A stretch of DNA of 64,000 bases from Polynucleobacter sp. GWA2_45_21 (GTDB lineage: Bacteria; Pseudomonadota; Gammaproteobacteria; Burkholderiales; Burkholderiaceae): assembly GCF_001830325.1 (NCBI RefSeq), contig NZ_MHZG01000011.1, positions 124,001 to 188,000 of the forward strand, read 5' to 3'. How positions within the stretch are numbered: position 1 is the stretch's first letter; each line of letters opens with the position of its first letter. The notes beneath the pieces are model-generated. The model was not told where the DNA came from and made no database searches. It saw nothing but the letters and a program-made list of their open reading frames with translations. Of the stretch, positions 27,976 through 39,073 are shown one piece after another. Position numbers and translations under genes: made by a program.

Positions 27976-29139
27976 TTATTTCTTTTTTACTTCCCATGAG
28001 CTGCCCTGCTTTACTAGCTCTCGATCACAAAGATATTCAGCGGTTTCTACGGCATCACCATTCATTGCCTGAATAACCACTTCACCAGCCTGACGCAGCT
28101 CAGCAATCTTGCTAGCTAAGCTTGCATCGACAATCCAGGGCGCTACGATGGCAGACTTTCTTTGCGCAGCAGGCGCTAGATTAGCCAGCGTCAATAAATC
28201 CATTGAAAAACCAGTGGCAGGACGAGGACGTCCAAATGCTTGACCAACGTGATCGTATCTACCACCACGAGCGATAGGTTGAGGCAACTTATCTACATAA
28301 GCTGCGAACATCACACCGCTGTGATATTGATAACCGCGTAAGTCTGCTAGATCAATACTAAGCTCAACATCATTGGGTAGTGCGGCAATTGAAGCAACTA
28401 GCTTTTCTAATTGAGCTAAGGCATCGTCAATGAGAGGGTGTTTCGGCAGTGCATTTTTAGCGCTCGCCATTACTTGCGCACAAGGGCCATTCAACTCAGT
28501 AAGCACCATCAAGGCTTCGGCTGATTTAGCGGGTAAAGCTTTAGCCCAAATCGCTAAACGAGGACGATCCTTACTTTGCAATAAGCCATAAAGAGTTTCG
28601 ATATCACCCTTATCCAAGTTTTGCCCATCAAGAATGCCCTCGAGCACACCTGCATGAGAAAGATCTAGATACACTTTATTTAGACCAGCAACAGCCAGAG
28701 TCTGCAAGAGCAAGGTGACCGCCTCAAAGTCAGCCTCCCATCCTGCACAGCCATAAATCTCAGCGCCAATTTGCAACTCTTCACGAGCAGAGCTGCCAAC
28801 AGGTGTACGAGCATGTGCAACTGAGCCTGCATAACAAAGACGGGTTACACCTTGGCGATTCAGTAAATGCGCATCAATTCGAGCAACTTGTGGAGTCATG
28901 TCAGCACGTAGACCCAATGTACGACCAGACAGCTGATCAACCAACTTAAAAGTTTGTAAGTTGAGGTCTGAACCCGTACCAGTGAGCAGTGAATCTAAAA
29001 ACTCCAGAATCGGAGGGGCAACAAGCTCATAGCCATAAGACTGATACAAATCCAGAATGGCATGACGCAGAGACTCTACTTTTCGAGCCTCAGCCGGTAA
29101 AACATCAGCAATATCTTCAGGAAGCAACCAACGATTCAT
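27976..29139 (-). CDS. hisZ: ATP phosphoribosyltransferase regulatory subunit HisZ
   Basis: A 387-residue class II histidyl-tRNA synthetase paralogue (ELVAPPILEFLDSL, LRADMTPQVARI, ARGGRYDHVG) that lacks anticodon-domain features. HisZ forms an octamer with the short form of HisG and confers histidine feedback. Its presence implies a short-form hisG elsewhere in the genome. It lies 18 bases after hflC and just before purA, as usual for Burkholderiales. Confidence 0.95.
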   Translation of the reverse strand: MNRWLLPEDIADVLPAEARKVESLRHAILDLYQSYGYELVAPPILEFLDSLLTGTGSDLNLQTFKLVDQLSGRTLGLRADMTPQVARIDAHLLNRQGVTRLCYAGSVAHARTPVGSSAREELQIGAEIYGCAGWEADFEAVTLLLQTLAVAGLNKVYLDLSHAGVLEGILDGQNLDKGDIETLYGLLQSKDRPRLAIWAKALPAKSAEALMVLTELNGPCAQVMASAKNALPKHPLIDDALAQLEKLVASIAALPNDVELSIDLADLRGYQYHSGVMFAAYVDKLPQPIARGGRYDHVGQAFGRPRPATGFSMDLLTLANLAPAAQRKSAIVAPWIVDASLASKIAELRQAGEVVIQAMNGDAVETAEYLCDRELVKQGSSWEVKKK

Positions 29140-29157
29140 AATCTGAAATATTCACTC

Positions 29158-30030
29158 TCAATTTTTCTTGTGCAAGAACTTAAAGAACTCACCATTGGGC
29201 TCAACAACCATGACATCCTTCTTATCCTTGAAGGAGCTACGGTAAGCCTGAAGACTTTGGTAGAACTGTGCGAACTGTGGATCGCGTCCAAATGCCTCTG
29301 CGTATAGCGCAGTTGCTCTTGCATCACCAGAACCCTTAATCTTTTGCGCTTCACGATAAGCTTCAGCCAAAATGGTGTCACGTTGACGCTCGGCGTTTGC
29401 TCGAATCTTGTCAGACTCAGCAGCACCAGTTGAACGTAACTCGTTGGCGACGCGTTTACGCTCAGCTTCCATACGTCTGTATACAGAGTCGCTAATTTCA
29501 GCCAAGAGGTCAACACGCTTGAGGCGAACATCGACGATTTCAACGCCAATATCAGAAGCATCATCAGCTACTTTTTTACGAATGCCCTGCATTACCTGCT
29601 CGCGTTGATCCGAGATAATTTCTCTGACAGTTCGCTTGGTGAACTCTTCGTTTAGTGCTGAACGCACCAATTGCGTAAGGCGATCTTGCGCTAAACGTTC
29701 GTCACCTTTAAAGCTAACGAAGAATTTACGAGGATCAACAATTCGCCATTTGACGTAAGAATCAACTAGGAGGTTTTTCTTTTCAGAAGTAATAAAGCGC
29801 TCTGCTTCAGGGGTGTCAATCGTCAAAATGCGACGATCAAAGAAGCGTACATTTTCAAATGGTGCTGGGTATTTCAATTGCAGACCAGGCTGCTCAATCA
29901 CCCTAACAATTTGCCCGAAAGCAAACACCACAGCAAAGTTGCGCTGATCAACTACAAAAATACTGGAAGCTAGCAAATACCCGAGAGCAATGAGGCCTGC
30001 AATAGCAGCTAAGAGACGATTTGCGTTCAT
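29158..30030 (-). CDS. hflC: FtsH protease modulator HflC
   Basis: A 290-residue SPFH-domain membrane protein with one N-terminal membrane segment (LLAAIAGLIALGYLLASSIFVVDQR) and a coiled C-terminal region (AEAYREAQKIKGSGDARATALYAEAFG). With HflK it forms a periplasmic cage around FtsH and modulates membrane protein degradation. Its start ATG overlaps the hflK stop. Confidence 0.96.
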   Translation of the reverse strand: MNANRLLAAIAGLIALGYLLASSIFVVDQRNFAVVFAFGQIVRVIEQPGLQLKYPAPFENVRFFDRRILTIDTPEAERFITSEKKNLLVDSYVKWRIVDPRKFFVSFKGDERLAQDRLTQLVRSALNEEFTKRTVREIISDQREQVMQGIRKKVADDASDIGVEIVDVRLKRVDLLAEISDSVYRRMEAERKRVANELRSTGAAESDKIRANAERQRDTILAEAYREAQKIKGSGDARATALYAEAFGRDPQFAQFYQSLQAYRSSFKDKKDVMVVEPNGEFFKFLHKKN

Positions 30031-31532
30031 TATCTTGCATCCCCTCTATCACGGCTTCTTAAGCCGTCGCGTTTTTCGGCAGCACCAATGCTCGGTGTAT
30101 TACTTGAGCTTGGGCTAGTTGCGTTGTTACTAAATGGGGCGGCTGGGTTACCTGTCGCGCCACCCACTGTTACTGATCCGGTAGGCGTAGAAGATGAGGC
30201 CTGACCAGCAGCAACTTGTGCGCTTTCAGCGCTCACTTGCGCAATGATCTTATCTAAGGGTAGATAGAGCATGCTATTGCTCTTAGTGGTATCGACCAAC
30301 ACTTTGGAAACATTGTTGTACATCTCACGCATGCTATCTATGTACATACGGTCACGAGTCACACCAGGCGCCTTTGCATACTCAGTCAAGACTTGCTTAA
30401 AGCGATTCGCATCACCCTCTGCGGTTGCAACCACTCTAGCCTTATAACCTTCAGCCTCTTGAATGAGTCGATCAGCAGTACCCTTTGCGCGAGGAATGAT
30501 GTCATTGGCGTATGCCTGACCTTCACTCTTAAGACGCTCTTGGTCTTGCCCTGCTTTTACAGCATCATCAAATGCTGCTTGTACTTGCTCTGGAGGTTGA
30601 ACGTTTTGCACGGTCACACTCGTAACGTAGATACCCGTTTTGTAGCTATCTAGAATTTTTTGTATCGAGGCAGCCAAATCAATCGCAATCTTTTCACGAC
30701 CTTCGTACAACACAGTATCCATCTTGCTACGCGCAACAATTTCACGGACTGCAGTTTCTGCAGCCTGGACTACAGTCATATCAGGATCACGATTATTAAA
30801 TAAATAATCTGTTGGATCTTTTAAGCGGTACTGAACTGCAAAACGCACATCAATGATGTTTTCGTCTTCAGTCAGCATTGAGGTGTCTTTTTGATTAGTT
30901 GCTTTAATCAAAATTGAGCGCCCCACTTCTACAGAGCGGACTCCTGAGACATTGACAGTTTGCTCAGCCTGCACAGGCCAAGGCATGCGCCAGTTAATAC
31001 CGGGACCAGCCGTGTAAGAGTACTTCCCGAAGGTAGTCACTACCCCAGACTGACCCTCTTGGATCATGTAAAAGCCACTCAAAAGCCATACTAATCCTAC
31101 GCCACCAGCAATCAGAATCACACTAGATCTAGAGCCAAAGGGATTGCTGAAATTGAAATTAGGCGCACTCATGCCACCGCCACCGTTATTGCCACCACCA
31201 TTACCACGCTGAGATGGAGGAGGAATATCGCTGCTATTTGGTTTATTTGCAGGCCTGTTAGATGAGCCCGGCTTTTTCTTGCCACCAAATAAACCACCTA
31301 GACGATCATTAAAGTCACGCCATAGCTCATCTAAGTCTGGAGGACCATCTGGTCGTGCAGGCCGATTCTGCGGTTGAGTTTCAACGGGCTTATCAGCCTC
31401 CGAATTGGCCGGATCGACTTTAGGGTTTTGGTCAGAGCTTTGACCCTCTTTCGCATCTTTAGATCCGCTACCTGGGTGACTATTGCCCCAGCCTGGATCA
31501 TTGACCGAGAACAGCTCAAGAAATTTACGCAT
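30030..31532 (-). CDS. hflK: FtsH protease modulator HflK
   Basis: The 500-residue partner of HflC. An N-terminal cytoplasmic region rich in Asn, Gly, Pro and Asp (about residues 10-125) precedes one membrane segment (SVILIAGGVGLVWLLSGFYM) and the SPFH domain. The C-terminal 60 residues are Ser/Thr/Ala-rich and low complexity. Its ATG overlaps the end of hflX by 8 bases. Confidence 0.96.
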   Translation of the reverse strand: MRKFLELFSVNDPGWGNSHPGSGSKDAKEGQSSDQNPKVDPANSEADKPVETQPQNRPARPDGPPDLDELWRDFNDRLGGLFGGKKKPGSSNRPANKPNSSDIPPPSQRGNGGGNNGGGGMSAPNFNFSNPFGSRSSVILIAGGVGLVWLLSGFYMIQEGQSGVVTTFGKYSYTAGPGINWRMPWPVQAEQTVNVSGVRSVEVGRSILIKATNQKDTSMLTEDENIIDVRFAVQYRLKDPTDYLFNNRDPDMTVVQAAETAVREIVARSKMDTVLYEGREKIAIDLAASIQKILDSYKTGIYVTSVTVQNVQPPEQVQAAFDDAVKAGQDQERLKSEGQAYANDIIPRAKGTADRLIQEAEGYKARVVATAEGDANRFKQVLTEYAKAPGVTRDRMYIDSMREMYNNVSKVLVDTTKSNSMLYLPLDKIIAQVSAESAQVAAGQASSSTPTGSVTVGGATGNPAAPFSNNATSPSSSNTPSIGAAEKRDGLRSRDRGDAR

Positions 31533-32799
31533 CGTTTGGTGAATATTTTCGGTTAGGAATAGGGTTAAATTCGGAAGTCTCTGGTCGTTCGGGTAAAGGA
31601 GCTAAAAACTCGTCTGGATCCATTTGGACCTTAGCGCGATTCTGCTCGACCCTTATTCTATCAGTCATTTGGGAGTATTCAGCCAGTGCTGAACGCAATA
31701 AATCAAGGCCAAGGCCAGTCTTGGCGGAAAGGAAAACCTGGCTCGGGATTCCCTCAGAATCTCGGACTAAGACAGCCCCTTCCGTAAAGGTCTGGGGCAT
31801 CTGGTCAATCTTGTTCATGACCTCAATTCGAGGGATGTCATCGGCCCCAATCTCCCTCAAAACCGCCTCTACTTCAGCCTTTTGCTCCCTAGCTACGGGG
31901 CTGCAGGCGTCAATAACATGCAAAATCAAGTCCGCATGGATGGTTTCATCCAAAGTAGCCCTGAATGCCTCCACCAATTGATGGGGTAATTCACGGATAA
32001 AGCCGACCGTATCGGAGACCACAATAGACCCCACTCCATCCAAATGCACTTTCCGGGAGGTGGTATCTAGCGTCGCAAACAGCTGGTCGGCGGCATAAGT
32101 CCCTGCTTTTGTAAGGGCATTAAATAGCGTAGATTTACCCGCATTGGTATATCCAACTAAAGATACTGAAAAGACATCTTTGCGATTACGGGCTCTTCTT
32201 TGGGTTCTTTGCTGGCGCTGGAGCTTCTCCAACTCCGTTTCCAAGCGCTTAGCTTTGGTTGCCAACATACGTCTATCGAGCTCCATCTGGGTTTCGCCAG
32301 GGCCGCCACGAACACCAATACCGCCCCGTTGACGCTCCAGGTGGCTCCAAGCTCGCACCAATCTAGACATGCGATAACGTACTTGGGCTAGCTCTACCTG
32401 CGTTTTACCAATATGGCTTTGTGCTCTTTGGCTAAAGATATCCAAGATCAGGCCCGTACGGTCCATCACATGAAAACCAATATGACGCTCAAGGTTGCGT
32501 TGCTGAGTTGGGGATAAGGGATGGTTAAAGATGACTAATTCAGCACCTTGCTCTTCCATCACTTTTTTGACTTCATTTGCTTTGCCAGATCCAATAAATA
32601 AAGCGGGATCTGTTTTGCCCTTCCGAGCAATCACACTAGCAGTAGGTATAGAGCCGGCACTATCGGCAAGTAGGCTGAGTTCAGCCATGCTGTCCGCAAA
32701 ATCCTCGCGGCCCGTATCAACCCCAACCAGAACGGCACGCGCCGCATCTACACCTGTTTTATACAGAGCTAACTTCTTCCGTACGGAACTCCACTGCAC
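31525..32799 (-). CDS. hflX: Ribosome-associated GTPase HflX
   Basis: A 424-residue Obg-related GTPase that splits stalled or heat-damaged 70S ribosomes. Family features are the N-terminal glycine-rich domain ([26 protein letters not shown]), [14 protein letters not shown], and the G domain with [22 protein letters not shown] and NKID. The only upstream ATG, at 32799, lies 41 bases inside hfq; without it the first near-cognate start is a CTG beside the hfq stop. The start is thus uncertain but the product is not. Confidence 0.96.
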   Translation of the reverse strand: MQWSSVRKKLALYKTGVDAARAVLVGVDTGREDFADSMAELSLLADSAGSIPTASVIARKGKTDPALFIGSGKANEVKKVMEEQGAELVIFNHPLSPTQQRNLERHIGFHVMDRTGLILDIFSQRAQSHIGKTQVELAQVRYRMSRLVRAWSHLERQRGGIGVRGGPGETQMELDRRMLATKAKRLETELEKLQRQQRTQRRARNRKDVFSVSLVGYTNAGKSTLFNALTKAGTYAADQLFATLDTTSRKVHLDGVGSIVVSDTVGFIRELPHQLVEAFRATLDETIHADLILHVIDACSPVAREQKAEVEAVLREIGADDIPRIEVMNKIDQMPQTFTEGAVLVRDSEGIPSQVFLSAKTGLGLDLLRSALAEYSQMTDRIRVEQNRAKVQMDPDEFLAPLPERPETSEFNPIPNRKYSPNDA

Positions 32800-33001
32800 G
32801 TGCAGGGACGATTGTAGAAATGGCGTGCTTGTAGACCATCTGCGTTACGGTATTACGCAACAAGACTACATACTGATCAAATGATTCAATATTGCCTTGC
32901 AGCTTGATGCCATTAACAAGATAGATGGATACGGGGACATGCTCTTTGCGCAAGGCATTCAGAAATGGATCCTGTAGTAATTGGATTTTGCTGTTATTCA
33001 T
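32759..33001 (-). CDS. hfq: RNA chaperone Hfq
   Basis: The 80-residue protein has Sm1 ([29 protein letters not shown]) and Sm2 (YKHAIST) motifs with the conserved Gln8, Phe42 and Tyr-Lys-His RNA-binding residues. It mediates sRNA-mRNA pairing. The C-terminal tail is short ([11 protein letters not shown]), as in many Betaproteobacteria. It lies between der and hflX. Confidence 0.98.
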   Translation of the reverse strand: MNNSKIQLLQDPFLNALRKEHVPVSIYLVNGIKLQGNIESFDQYVVLLRNTVTQMVYKHAISTIVPARAVEFRTEEVSSV

Positions 33002-33171
33002 ACTGCTCCTTATTGATTTTTATTCGCTGCTTCTTTTTTGGGAGTCTTGCTTTTTTATTAAATTCTCTACTGCACACTACTACTGTCTACCTCCTACATA
33101 AGGGGTCTGATATTGAAAAATCAAGCCCCCAACTAAAACCATATCAAAACTGTACCGCTATTTTTAACTTT

Positions 33172-34536
33172 TTACTTCTTTTTGCCTTTTTTACCTTTGT
33201 CCGCATCAACGTAGGGGTTTTTGGCGGTATTCATCTGAATACGCAATGGCGTGCCGCGTAACTTGAAAACATCCCTAAAGCGGCCTTCTAAGTAACGTTT
33301 ATAGCTATCAGTGACACCGCTCAAGGATGTTCCATGAATCACCACAATTGGAGGATTCATACCGCCCTGGTGGGCATAACGTAATTTTGGACGACCCATA
33401 CCAACTCGCTTAGGCTGTTGATGCTCAATTGCCTCTTGCAAAATACGAGTGAGTTTTGGAGTTGGTAATTTCGCCATGGCTGCAGCATAGGCAAGATCAA
33501 CGTCTTTAAATAACTCTTTAAGGCCAGTGCCTTTTTTCGCAGAGATGGGGTGTACGTTTGCAAAATCGAGGAAGCGCAGTTTTTGAGCAATCTCTAAACG
33601 TGCACGCTCTTTAACGTAAGCATCTAAACCATCCCACTTATTCACGGCGACAACCAATGCACGCCCTGCTTCCACAATAAATCCAGCGATATGCGCATCT
33701 TGCTCTGAAATATCTTGCTGAGCATCAAGCATCAAGATCACGACATTGCAATCAGCAATCGCTTGCAATGTTTTAACAACCGAGAACTTCTCGATCGCTT
33801 CAAATACTTTGCCACGACGGCGCAAACCAGCGGTATCCACCAGGATGTATGGCTTACCGTTACGCTCAAAAGGAACCTCAATCGCATCACGTGTAGTGCC
33901 TGGCATATCAAATGCAATAACACGTTCTTCACCGATCAATTTATTAATCAGAGTGGATTTACCAACGTTAGGACGACCCACTACCGCAATTTTCATTGGA
34001 CGATTAGGATCGTTTTCTAGCTCTTCTGGCTCAGGCTCTGGAACGTCTAAAGAATCCAAGGCGTCATCAATCAAACCACGCACACCATCACCATGAGCAG
34101 ATGAAATCGGGAATGGCTCACCTAAACCTAATTCATGAAAGTCTGCCGTGACCACGCCAGCTTGCATACCTTCTGTTTTGTTAACCGCAAGAATGACTGG
34201 TCTACCAGTCTTGCGCAAGAAATCAGCAATCACGCGGTCTTGAGGCGCCATACCCAAACGACCATCCACCAAGAAAATCACGATGTCAGATTCAGCAACC
34301 GCTTGTTTAGTTTGCTTAGCCATCTCGGCAACAATGCCGGTTTTCGCTACTGGCTCAAAACCACCGGTGTCTACGCAAATAAATGCGCGCTCACCGATGC
34401 GACCTTTGCCGTAGTGACGATCGCGAGTTAAACCCGAGAAGTCCGCAACCAAGGCATCGCGTGAACGCGTTAAGCGATTAAAGAGCGTCGATTTACCAAC
34501 GTTAGGACGACCGACAATAGTAATTACTGGATTCAT
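33172..34536 (-). CDS. der: Ribosome biogenesis GTPase Der (EngA)
   Basis: A 454-residue tandem GTPase: two G domains, each with a [10 protein letters not shown]-loop, DTGGFEP / DTAGLRR switch regions and NKTEG / NKWDG specificity motifs, plus a C-terminal KH-like domain and a Lys-rich tail ([11 protein letters not shown]). It is required for 50S assembly. The start overlaps the bamB stop by 4 bases. Confidence 0.98.
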   Translation of the reverse strand: MNPVITIVGRPNVGKSTLFNRLTRSRDALVADFSGLTRDRHYGKGRIGERAFICVDTGGFEPVAKTGIVAEMAKQTKQAVAESDIVIFLVDGRLGMAPQDRVIADFLRKTGRPVILAVNKTEGMQAGVVTADFHELGLGEPFPISSAHGDGVRGLIDDALDSLDVPEPEPEELENDPNRPMKIAVVGRPNVGKSTLINKLIGEERVIAFDMPGTTRDAIEVPFERNGKPYILVDTAGLRRRGKVFEAIEKFSVVKTLQAIADCNVVILMLDAQQDISEQDAHIAGFIVEAGRALVVAVNKWDGLDAYVKERARLEIAQKLRFLDFANVHPISAKKGTGLKELFKDVDLAYAAAMAKLPTPKLTRILQEAIEHQQPKRVGMGRPKLRYAHQGGMNPPIVVIHGTSLSGVTDSYKRYLEGRFRDVFKLRGTPLRIQMNTAKNPYVDADKGKKGKKK

Positions 34537-35690
34537 TTTGGACTGTACGCCGCTAGTTTTCCACCTTGAGACTGAACCAAGATGAGGCCGTTCACCGCAA
34601 TCGGTGCAGCTGTGATTGGACTGCTGTCATGACGAATGCGTGCCAGCATTTCACCACTCGCTTGTGATAGTGCATGCACATAGCCTTGTGCATCACCTAA
34701 GAGGAGAACCTTGCCAACGGCCAAAGGTTCGCCAACATCTCTAAAAGTTAGCTGTGTGTTTTCCCAAAGCTGAGAGCCATCCTTTACAGCAAATGCAGTG
34801 ACATAGGATTTTTCATTCGAAGAAAAAACAAGGTCGGGACTTTGTGCTGTACCGGTAAAGCTTGAGTAATCTTTAAACCATAATAAATTACCCGTACGTG
34901 CCTGAGCGCAACCAATACGGCCCTGATAAGAGACAGCGCAAATAGTCTCCCCTACCATGCTCGGCTTGGAAGTCACGTCATTCAGACGTTCAATTTCAGA
35001 AAACCCTTTAGGAAATGAAACCGGAGTCTCCCAAACTAAACCGCCATTGGCAATTGCAATCATGCCGAAACGACCGCCAGCAAATCCAGTCACGATTACC
35101 TCATTGCCAATTGCGAGCATGCCATACCCAACACGCAAAGATAAGGCTGATTGTTGACGTTGATAAGTCCACTTCCTTGCACCAGTCTGGGCATCTAGAC
35201 CAATAAAACGGTTATCCAAGGTACGAATGATGACAACTCCACCGGCAACAACTGGCTCGGAGAGTACTTCACTAGCAACATTGACATTCCAGCTTGGCTT
35301 GCCAGTATCGTCATAAGCGTAGACAACACCTTTAGTAGTGACAACTGCAGTAGTGCGTCCATCAGACCCAGGTCCGATAGAAAGGCGATCAGGTACAGAG
35401 ACTTCCCAGAGCTTGTTGCCAGTCATTAAATCAATTTTGACAAGATTGCCGCGATGAGATGCTGCATAGACTGCATCACCCACCACCGCAGGGTCAAAGT
35501 TAAATGGCTCAGATGAGCCAACACTGGTTGACCATACTGGCGCCAATTCAAACTGGTTACTCACTGTTACAAGCTCAGCCGGTTTGCGTACACGCGAGCT
35601 ACCAGAGCAGGCTACCAAAGCAACTGCTACAGAACCCAATACAAGGGCTGTACTTGCTAGTTTTGCGACGCGTTTGCAATCCATCATCAC
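34533..35690 (-). CDS. bamB: Outer membrane protein assembly factor BamB
   Basis: A 385-residue lipoprotein: signal segment ending [11 protein letters not shown] (lipobox Cys) followed by an eight-bladed PQQ-type propeller with repeats such as [28 protein letters not shown] and [11 protein letters not shown]. It is part of the BAM complex that inserts beta-barrel proteins. It overlaps yfgM and der by 4 bases each, a tightly coupled operon. Confidence 0.96.
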   Translation of the reverse strand: MMMDCKRVAKLASTALVLGSVAVALVACSGSSRVRKPAELVTVSNQFELAPVWSTSVGSSEPFNFDPAVVGDAVYAASHRGNLVKIDLMTGNKLWEVSVPDRLSIGPGSDGRTTAVVTTKGVVYAYDDTGKPSWNVNVASEVLSEPVVAGGVVIIRTLDNRFIGLDAQTGARKWTYQRQQSALSLRVGYGMLAIGNEVIVTGFAGGRFGMIAIANGGLVWETPVSFPKGFSEIERLNDVTSKPSMVGETICAVSYQGRIGCAQARTGNLLWFKDYSSFTGTAQSPDLVFSSNEKSYVTAFAVKDGSQLWENTQLTFRDVGEPLAVGKVLLLGDAQGYVHALSQASGEMLARIRHDSSPITAAPIAVNGLILVQSQGGKLAAYSPK

Positions 35691-36346
35691 TGAGCAACTC
35701 CTCCGACGGCGTCTAATTTAACCTTCAAAAGGCGGCGAGCCTCTTCAGGGAATTCTTTTGCATCATTCAACTGCTTCCATGCAGCTTCATAACTCTTACG
35801 TGCATCAGCGGTATTCTTCTGCGCCAAATACCAGTCGCCACGTCGCTCTAGCCACAATGCCTCAAAGCCTGCGACAGGCTTATCCTTTAGAATCGCATCG
35901 GCTTCAGCAAGATCTTTTTCTGTACCCAGCTCAATTAATTGAGCGCTTAAGCGTAACTTAGCTAAAGCTAAGTAGCCCTGGTCAGATGAGTTCTTGGCAG
36001 CCCAGCGCAAATACTCCGTCGCTTTGGCAGAATCGCCAGCATCAGAAGCAATCTTTGCAGCCACTAAACTCGACATTGCCGCATAAGGCGTACCTGAATA
36101 CTGTTTTTGCAAATCATCAGCGGCACGTAAGGTTTGATCTTTATCGCCCTTACCAATTGCAGTCACCATCGTTTCGTAAAGTTGAGATGCAGAAGCGGCC
36201 TGACTTGTGCGCCACCATTGATATCCACTATAGGCTGCGTAGGCAAATAAGGCAGCGGTGATTACAGCAGTAATCAGGTTGCGATACTTTTGCCAAAATG
36301 CTTTAAGTTGATCTAATTGTTCTTGTTCTTCTAGGTCTAAAGGCAT
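35687..36346 (-). CDS. YfgM-like tetratricopeptide membrane protein
   Basis: A 219-residue protein with N-terminal LEEQEQLDQLKAFWQKYRN, one membrane segment (LITAVITAALFAYAAYSGYQWW) and TPR-like helices in the periplasm. It matches the YfgM/Ancillary SecYEG translocon subunit family, which passes substrates from SecYEG to periplasmic chaperones. Placement between hisS and bamB is conserved. Confidence 0.9.
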   Translation of the reverse strand: MPLDLEEQEQLDQLKAFWQKYRNLITAVITAALFAYAAYSGYQWWRTSQAASASQLYETMVTAIGKGDKDQTLRAADDLQKQYSGTPYAAMSSLVAAKIASDAGDSAKATEYLRWAAKNSSDQGYLALAKLRLSAQLIELGTEKDLAEADAILKDKPVAGFEALWLERRGDWYLAQKNTADARKSYEAAWKQLNDAKEFPEEARRLLKVKLDAVGGVAQ

Positions 36347-36393
36347 GTCAATCCAGGCTAATAAATACAGTATTAATCATTAATGTCTTAATT

Positions 36394-37722
36394 CTATTCG
36401 GTGGCGCCAACTATGGCATCAATTACCGCTTCGACCACGCTATCCAGGGCTACTGCCTTCTGCTCGCCAGTACCTCGTAAGTCCTTGAGCTGAGCCTCAT
36501 TCTTAACCAGTTCATCTGGCCCAATAATGACTGCATAGGCCGCCCCGCTGACATCCGCTTTCTTCATTTGGGACTTAAAGCTGGCAGTTTGACCATCTGG
36601 AGGGCAAAAGAGGATGACGTCGATACCGGCATTGCGCAAGCGTTCGGCAATAATCATGGCCGATGTCAGGGTCTCACCGCCTTGGTGAATCATAAAGACA
36701 TCGCATTGAGCCTGAGGCTCTGGCAATGAATCAGATACCTTCATGAGTTCAAGGACACGTTCCATCCCCATTGCCCATCCACAGGCCGGGGTAGCTTTAC
36801 CACCCATGCGCTCAATTAAGGGGTCGTAACGACCACCGCCAGCAATCGTGCCCTGCGCACCCAACTCTTCGGTGATCCACTCAAAAACAGTCAGGTTGTA
36901 GTAATCCAAGCCACGCACTAAGCGAGGATTGATCTTGCAAGGAATGTTATTTGCCCTGAGCAAAGCCTGAACCGCCTCGAAATGCTTCAGTGACTCTTCA
37001 CCCAAGAAATCCAATAATTTCGGAGCACCCTCAATCAAATCTTGCATTGCTGGATTCTTAGAATCCAAGATGCGTAAGGGATTAGTGAGTAAGCGACGCT
37101 GTGAATCTTCATCAAGCTGTTCTTTGTTTTTTTCAAAGTACATCACCAAAGCAGCACGATGCTCAGCACGCTCAGGGGCTTGCCCTAAAGAATTGATCTC
37201 TAGACGAACGCCCTTCAATCCAAGCTCGTCCCACAGACGTTGACCCATCAAAATAATTTCTGCATCAATATCCGGTCCGGCAAAACCCATCGCCTCAATA
37301 CCAAATTGATGAAACTGGCGATAGCGGCCGCGTTGTGGGCGCTCATGACGAAACATCGGCCCTGTATACCAAAGACGCTTTGGTCCTTCGTACAGCAAAT
37401 TGTTTTCAACTACAGAACGAACTACAGCAGCAGTACCTTCTGGTCGCAATGTGAGTTGCTCACCATTGAGGCGATCCTCAAAGGAATACATTTCTTTTTC
37501 AACGATATCAGTTACCTCACCAATGCCACGCTGAAACACTGCAGTTGCCTCAACAATCGGTGTGCGCAAAAACTCATACCCATAGGCGCGAGTGAGGTCA
37601 CGTAAAACATGCTCAAGATGCGTCCACTGCGCAGCATCGGCTGGCAAGAGATCATTCATGCCGCGAACGCCATTAATTTTTTGGATCTTTTGAGCTTTAG
37701 AGGAGTTGATCTGGTCTGTCAT
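36394..37722 (-). CDS. hisS: Histidyl-tRNA synthetase
   Basis: A 442-residue class II aminoacyl-tRNA synthetase. Motif 1 lies in [18 protein letters not shown], motif 2 in [25 protein letters not shown], the His-specific loop is [15 protein letters not shown] and motif 3 lies in GWAMGMERV, with a C-terminal anticodon domain. The 64-base gap to ispG carries an A-rich leader with no clear ribosome site. Confidence 0.98.
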   Translation of the reverse strand: MTDQINSSKAQKIQKINGVRGMNDLLPADAAQWTHLEHVLRDLTRAYGYEFLRTPIVEATAVFQRGIGEVTDIVEKEMYSFEDRLNGEQLTLRPEGTAAVVRSVVENNLLYEGPKRLWYTGPMFRHERPQRGRYRQFHQFGIEAMGFAGPDIDAEIILMGQRLWDELGLKGVRLEINSLGQAPERAEHRAALVMYFEKNKEQLDEDSQRRLLTNPLRILDSKNPAMQDLIEGAPKLLDFLGEESLKHFEAVQALLRANNIPCKINPRLVRGLDYYNLTVFEWITEELGAQGTIAGGGRYDPLIERMGGKATPACGWAMGMERVLELMKVSDSLPEPQAQCDVFMIHQGGETLTSAMIIAERLRNAGIDVILFCPPDGQTASFKSQMKKADVSGAAYAVIIGPDELVKNEAQLKDLRGTGEQKAVALDSVVEAVIDAIVGATE

Positions 37723-37786
37723 GTTGTACGTTTGCTTTGTAGTTCTTTTTATTGTTCTTGTTTTTTATTCTTACTGGGTTTTGCTC

Positions 37787-39055
37787 TTACTTAGGGGTGT
37801 AATTCTGATTCACGTACTCATCCACAATCACCTGAAATTCTTGGGCAATGTTATCGCCACGCAGAGTCTTTACTTTGACGCCATCAACAAAGACAGGTGC
37901 AGCAGGCGTCTCTCCAGTTCCAGGTAATGAGATGCCGATATTAGCGTGCTTACTTTCGCCTGGGCCATTCACGATACAACCCATAACCGCGACGTTCATT
38001 GCCTCAACACCAGGATGGGTTTTTTTCCAGACTGGCATTTGCTGACGCAGATAGGATTGAATATTGGCAGCCAATTCTTGGAAGGTGGTGCTGGTTGTTC
38101 TTCCGCAACCAGGACATGCAATCACCATCGGCGTGAAATTACGCAATCCCATGGTTTGCAATATTTCTTGCGCAACAATAATTTCATTCTCACGTGGCGC
38201 CCCTGGATCAGGAGTGAGTGAGACTCGAATCGTGTCACCAATACCCTCTTGCAACAAGATTCCCATAGCTGCCGTTGAAGACACAATACCTTTGCTTCCC
38301 ATCCCTGCTTCGGTGAGACCTAAATGTAAAGGGTAATCTGAACGACGAGAGAGATCGCGATACACGGCCACTAAATCTTGCACATTGCTGACCTTGCAAG
38401 ACAACAAAATTTGATTGGGGTTCATGCCGAACTCCACAGCTTTTTCAGCTGACTGCAATGCCGACTGAATCAATGCCTCAATCATGACTTCCTGCGCAGT
38501 TTTGGGAACCGGTAATGCCGCGTTGGCATCCATGATGCTGGCTAGTAAGTCTTGATCTAAGCTGCCCCAGTTCACGCCAATCCGAATTGGCTTGTCATAT
38601 TTACAAGCAGCTTCGATCATTTGCGCAAATTGCGGGTCGCGTTTGGCACCTTTACCGACGTTGCCGGGATTAATGCGGTACTTAGATAAAGCTTTAGCGC
38701 ACTCTGGGTAGTCATTTAACAAAGTGTGGCCGTTGTAATGGAAGTCACCAATCAATGGCACCAAGACATCCATCTTATCCAACTGCTCACGAATATAGGG
38801 CACTGCTTCTGCTGCGGCCGGTGTGTCTACCGTAATGCGTACCATCTCTGAGCCGGCACGTGCCAACTCTTTCACCTGAATTGCAGTAGCAAGCGCATCA
38901 GCAGTATCGGTGTTGGTCATGGATTGAACGCGTACTGGCGCATCGCCACCTACAGTAATGATGTTCGTTTTCCAGGCAATATTTGCCTGACGTGTAGCTC
39001 TCTTAGGCGATGGGCCTAAGGGCAGCTTTGGAAGATTATTAGATGAATTACTCAT
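37787..39055 (-). CDS. ispG: 4-hydroxy-3-methylbut-2-en-1-yl diphosphate synthase (IspG)
   Basis: The penultimate enzyme of the MEP isoprenoid pathway. The 422-residue protein has the TIM-barrel part ([38 protein letters not shown]) and the C-terminal iron-sulfur domain with CPGCGRTT and [10 protein letters not shown] supplying the three cluster cysteines. It lies directly between rlmN and hisS; the rodZ-like gene that often separates rlmN and ispG is absent. Confidence 0.97.
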   Translation of the reverse strand: MSNSSNNLPKLPLGPSPKRATRQANIAWKTNIITVGGDAPVRVQSMTNTDTADALATAIQVKELARAGSEMVRITVDTPAAAEAVPYIREQLDKMDVLVPLIGDFHYNGHTLLNDYPECAKALSKYRINPGNVGKGAKRDPQFAQMIEAACKYDKPIRIGVNWGSLDQDLLASIMDANAALPVPKTAQEVMIEALIQSALQSAEKAVEFGMNPNQILLSCKVSNVQDLVAVYRDLSRRSDYPLHLGLTEAGMGSKGIVSSTAAMGILLQEGIGDTIRVSLTPDPGAPRENEIIVAQEILQTMGLRNFTPMVIACPGCGRTTSTTFQELAANIQSYLRQQMPVWKKTHPGVEAMNVAVMGCIVNGPGESKHANIGISLPGTGETPAAPVFVDGVKVKTLRGDNIAQEFQVIVDEYVNQNYTPK

Positions 39056-39073
39056 TGGACTTGTTTGATGAAA

